Below the pieces are notes generated by a model, which made no database searches, had not been told where the DNA came from, and was given only the letters and a program-made list of their open reading frames with translations. From contig NC_056766.1 of NCBI RefSeq assembly GCF_018687715.1, forward strand, positions 45,734,933 through 45,798,932: 64,000 nt of DNA, read 5' to 3'. The position numbers and the translations under genes were made by a program. Position 1 is the first letter of the stretch. The number at the start of each line of letters is the position of its first letter. Shown here in pieces: positions 62,719 to 64,000 of this stretch. Origin of the DNA: Carya illinoinensis (taxonomy: Eukaryota > Streptophyta > Magnoliopsida > Fagales > Juglandaceae).

Positions 62719-62945
62719 AGTGAAGATGACGACATTGATGAAAACAATATTTCTTGGACCCATTACTTTTGAAAAAGCGAAGGGCATTATTATTATCTGA
62801 CGTCCTTTTTCGTTTGGAGTCTATGGTATTGACAAAAGAGAAAAGGTTGCCAGATAATTTAGCAAATCTTTTATGATCCGACATGTTTTCTGCTTTGGAA
62901 TCTTTGGATATTGAAAAACAAAAATCTGACAATATTTACAGACGA
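62719..62945. repeat. Segmental duplication, partial copy 3
   Basis: Shares 'ttttatgatccgacatgtt', 'tctgctttggaatctttgga' and flanking words with 59,110-59,200 and 61,780-61,870. Contains an extra short segment relative to them. It borders the GC-rich block at 63 kb. Confidence 0.7.
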
Positions 62946-63515
62946 GGCAACATGATTTGATCAATCAATTGAAGCTGCAACGTTAGAAAAGAAAACAACT
63001 GCAAGCGGTTCGGTGCGGGAAAACAGACTTGGGGAAAAGGAAAAGAAGTGGCTGTGGTGCGAAGGCTTACAGAGCGGAAAGAACCAGAGAGCACAGTGCG
63101 ACGGTAAAAACTTCGGAGGTAACAAAGGAGATTCTCAGATTCCATTTGGCTGAGAAAACCGTGGCTTACCGGAAGGTGAAAGTTTGAACTGGCCGAAATT
63201 TTCTGGGTTGGCCGAATAGTTTTCCGACTCTCCCTTTGGCGGTCGATGGTAGAGAAGGAGCAAGTCACACAGAAAAACTAACCTTCGGCGTCTTTGGGTG
63301 TCTTCCGACGGCGGTGAGGCAAGTGTCTCGGCTTGAAGAGAGGCTGTATGGTTGCTTTGCTGGGTTTTCTCGGTTTTTCTTTGTACGGCTCCGTTGGGTG
63401 TGCTATTTCATTTCTGGAAGAGGGACTGTGTTTTGAGCAGATGGCAGTGCAAGGGAAGCGGAGGTTCCCGGTTTACTAATCAACCATCTGCTTTGTCTGT
63501 TCAAAATTTCCAGGT
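62946..63515. other. GC-rich block, possible 5' end of an unresolved gene
   Basis: Composition rises well above the flanks. Overlapping ORFs exist on both strands (62936-63268 on -, 63236-63436 and 63352-63564 on +), none with a recognisable domain. A donor-like 'ttccag|gtaagagt' sits at 63,513 on +, and 'cgctct|gtaagcc' on - at about 63,070. It could be a first exon plus promoter on either strand; I cannot choose. Confidence 0.3.
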
Positions 63516-64000
63516 AAGAGTTATTTTTGGATATTTTTGTTTTTTGTACATTTCATTTCATTAACATGCTTGATTATGTTATTTTTTTAATATATGATAA
63601 TTAGTTTAGATAATTATATTAATAAAATATATAAAAAATATACAAAAATAACTATATATAACATAACTCTTACCTATTTAGAGAAGATTAGGCCTTCATT
63701 TGGTACCATTTATTCTCTAGATATTTCATTTTTAAATATCACTTGGTACAAATATTTTTTATTTTAATTTTTTTAGCTTAATCATTATATAATTGTTATA
63801 ATTTTAATTTTTCACCTAAAACATAAAAAAAAAAAAATTTTTTTTAAAAATAAAAATAATATTAAAAAATAAAATTTTATTCAATATTTTTTTCTCATTT
63901 TTCAAAATCTAATAAAATATTATAATTTAAACTATTTCATAAATTATTTTATTATTATTCATAAATATTATGAAATATATTTAACATTTGGACGATCGAG
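63516..64000. other. AT-rich right edge with MITE-like sequence
   Basis: No gene seen. From about 63,690 it contains 'ttcatttggtacca' followed by AT-rich DNA similar to the GGTTTGG/GATGAG MITEs, cut by the window edge. Confidence 0.4.

Noticed and set aside
1..64000. tRNA, rRNA or other structured RNA genes
   Set aside because: I scanned by eye for box A/B pairs with acceptor-stem pairing; the only box A/B pairs seen are in the SINEs at 21.9-22.4 kb.

Overview
The window looks like nuclear DNA of a woody eudicot. The evidence is plant gene families, GT-AG introns, AT-rich intergenic DNA and dense plant transposons (L1-type LINEs, hAT elements, TRIMs, Ty1-copia). A Fagales/Juglandaceae genome is my guess from general familiarity, not something the sequence proves. 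There are four supportable intact genes. The rest is mobile DNA, gene relics and featureless AT-rich sequence.

Layout. 1-7.4 kb is repeats: an LTR-like block at the left edge, a 1,334-bp solo copia-type LTR, and a truncated LINE with a 12-bp target duplication. 7.4-8.4 kb is an intronless HemD-fold gene (+). 9.46-12.78 kb is a two-exon LRR receptor-like protein (-), close to MOL1/PXY-type receptors but with a degenerate kinase domain. 12.8-17.6 kb is intergenic.

17.65-44.82 kb is a single gene on the minus strand. It encodes a PH-START-DUF1336 protein of the EDR2 class. I traced 22 coding exons with matching phases and a 753-codon product. It is spread over 27 kb because its introns carry insertions: a near-complete 6.8-kb LINE (itself holding two SINE copies and a hAT MITE), two hAT elements in all, further truncated LINEs, a 172-bp solo TRIM LTR, and a tandem TRIM array with four LTRs.

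45-49.5 kb is intergenic with MITEs. 49.6-50.1 kb is an unidentified basic plant protein (+). 52.0-55.6 kb is a decayed copia polyprotein joined, on the same strand, to the 3' end of a hexose-transporter (STP) sequence that ends in a poly(A) tract. 55.6-58.05 kb holds a hAT transposase relic. 58.19-58.42 kb is a calmodulin-like pseudogene. 58.9-62.95 kb is a diverged two- to three-copy tandem duplication, followed by a GC-rich block at 63.0-63.5 kb that may be the 5' end of a gene I could not resolve.

I found no novel multi-gene system. The most informative features are the nested insertions, the tandem TRIM array and the copia-STP chimera.
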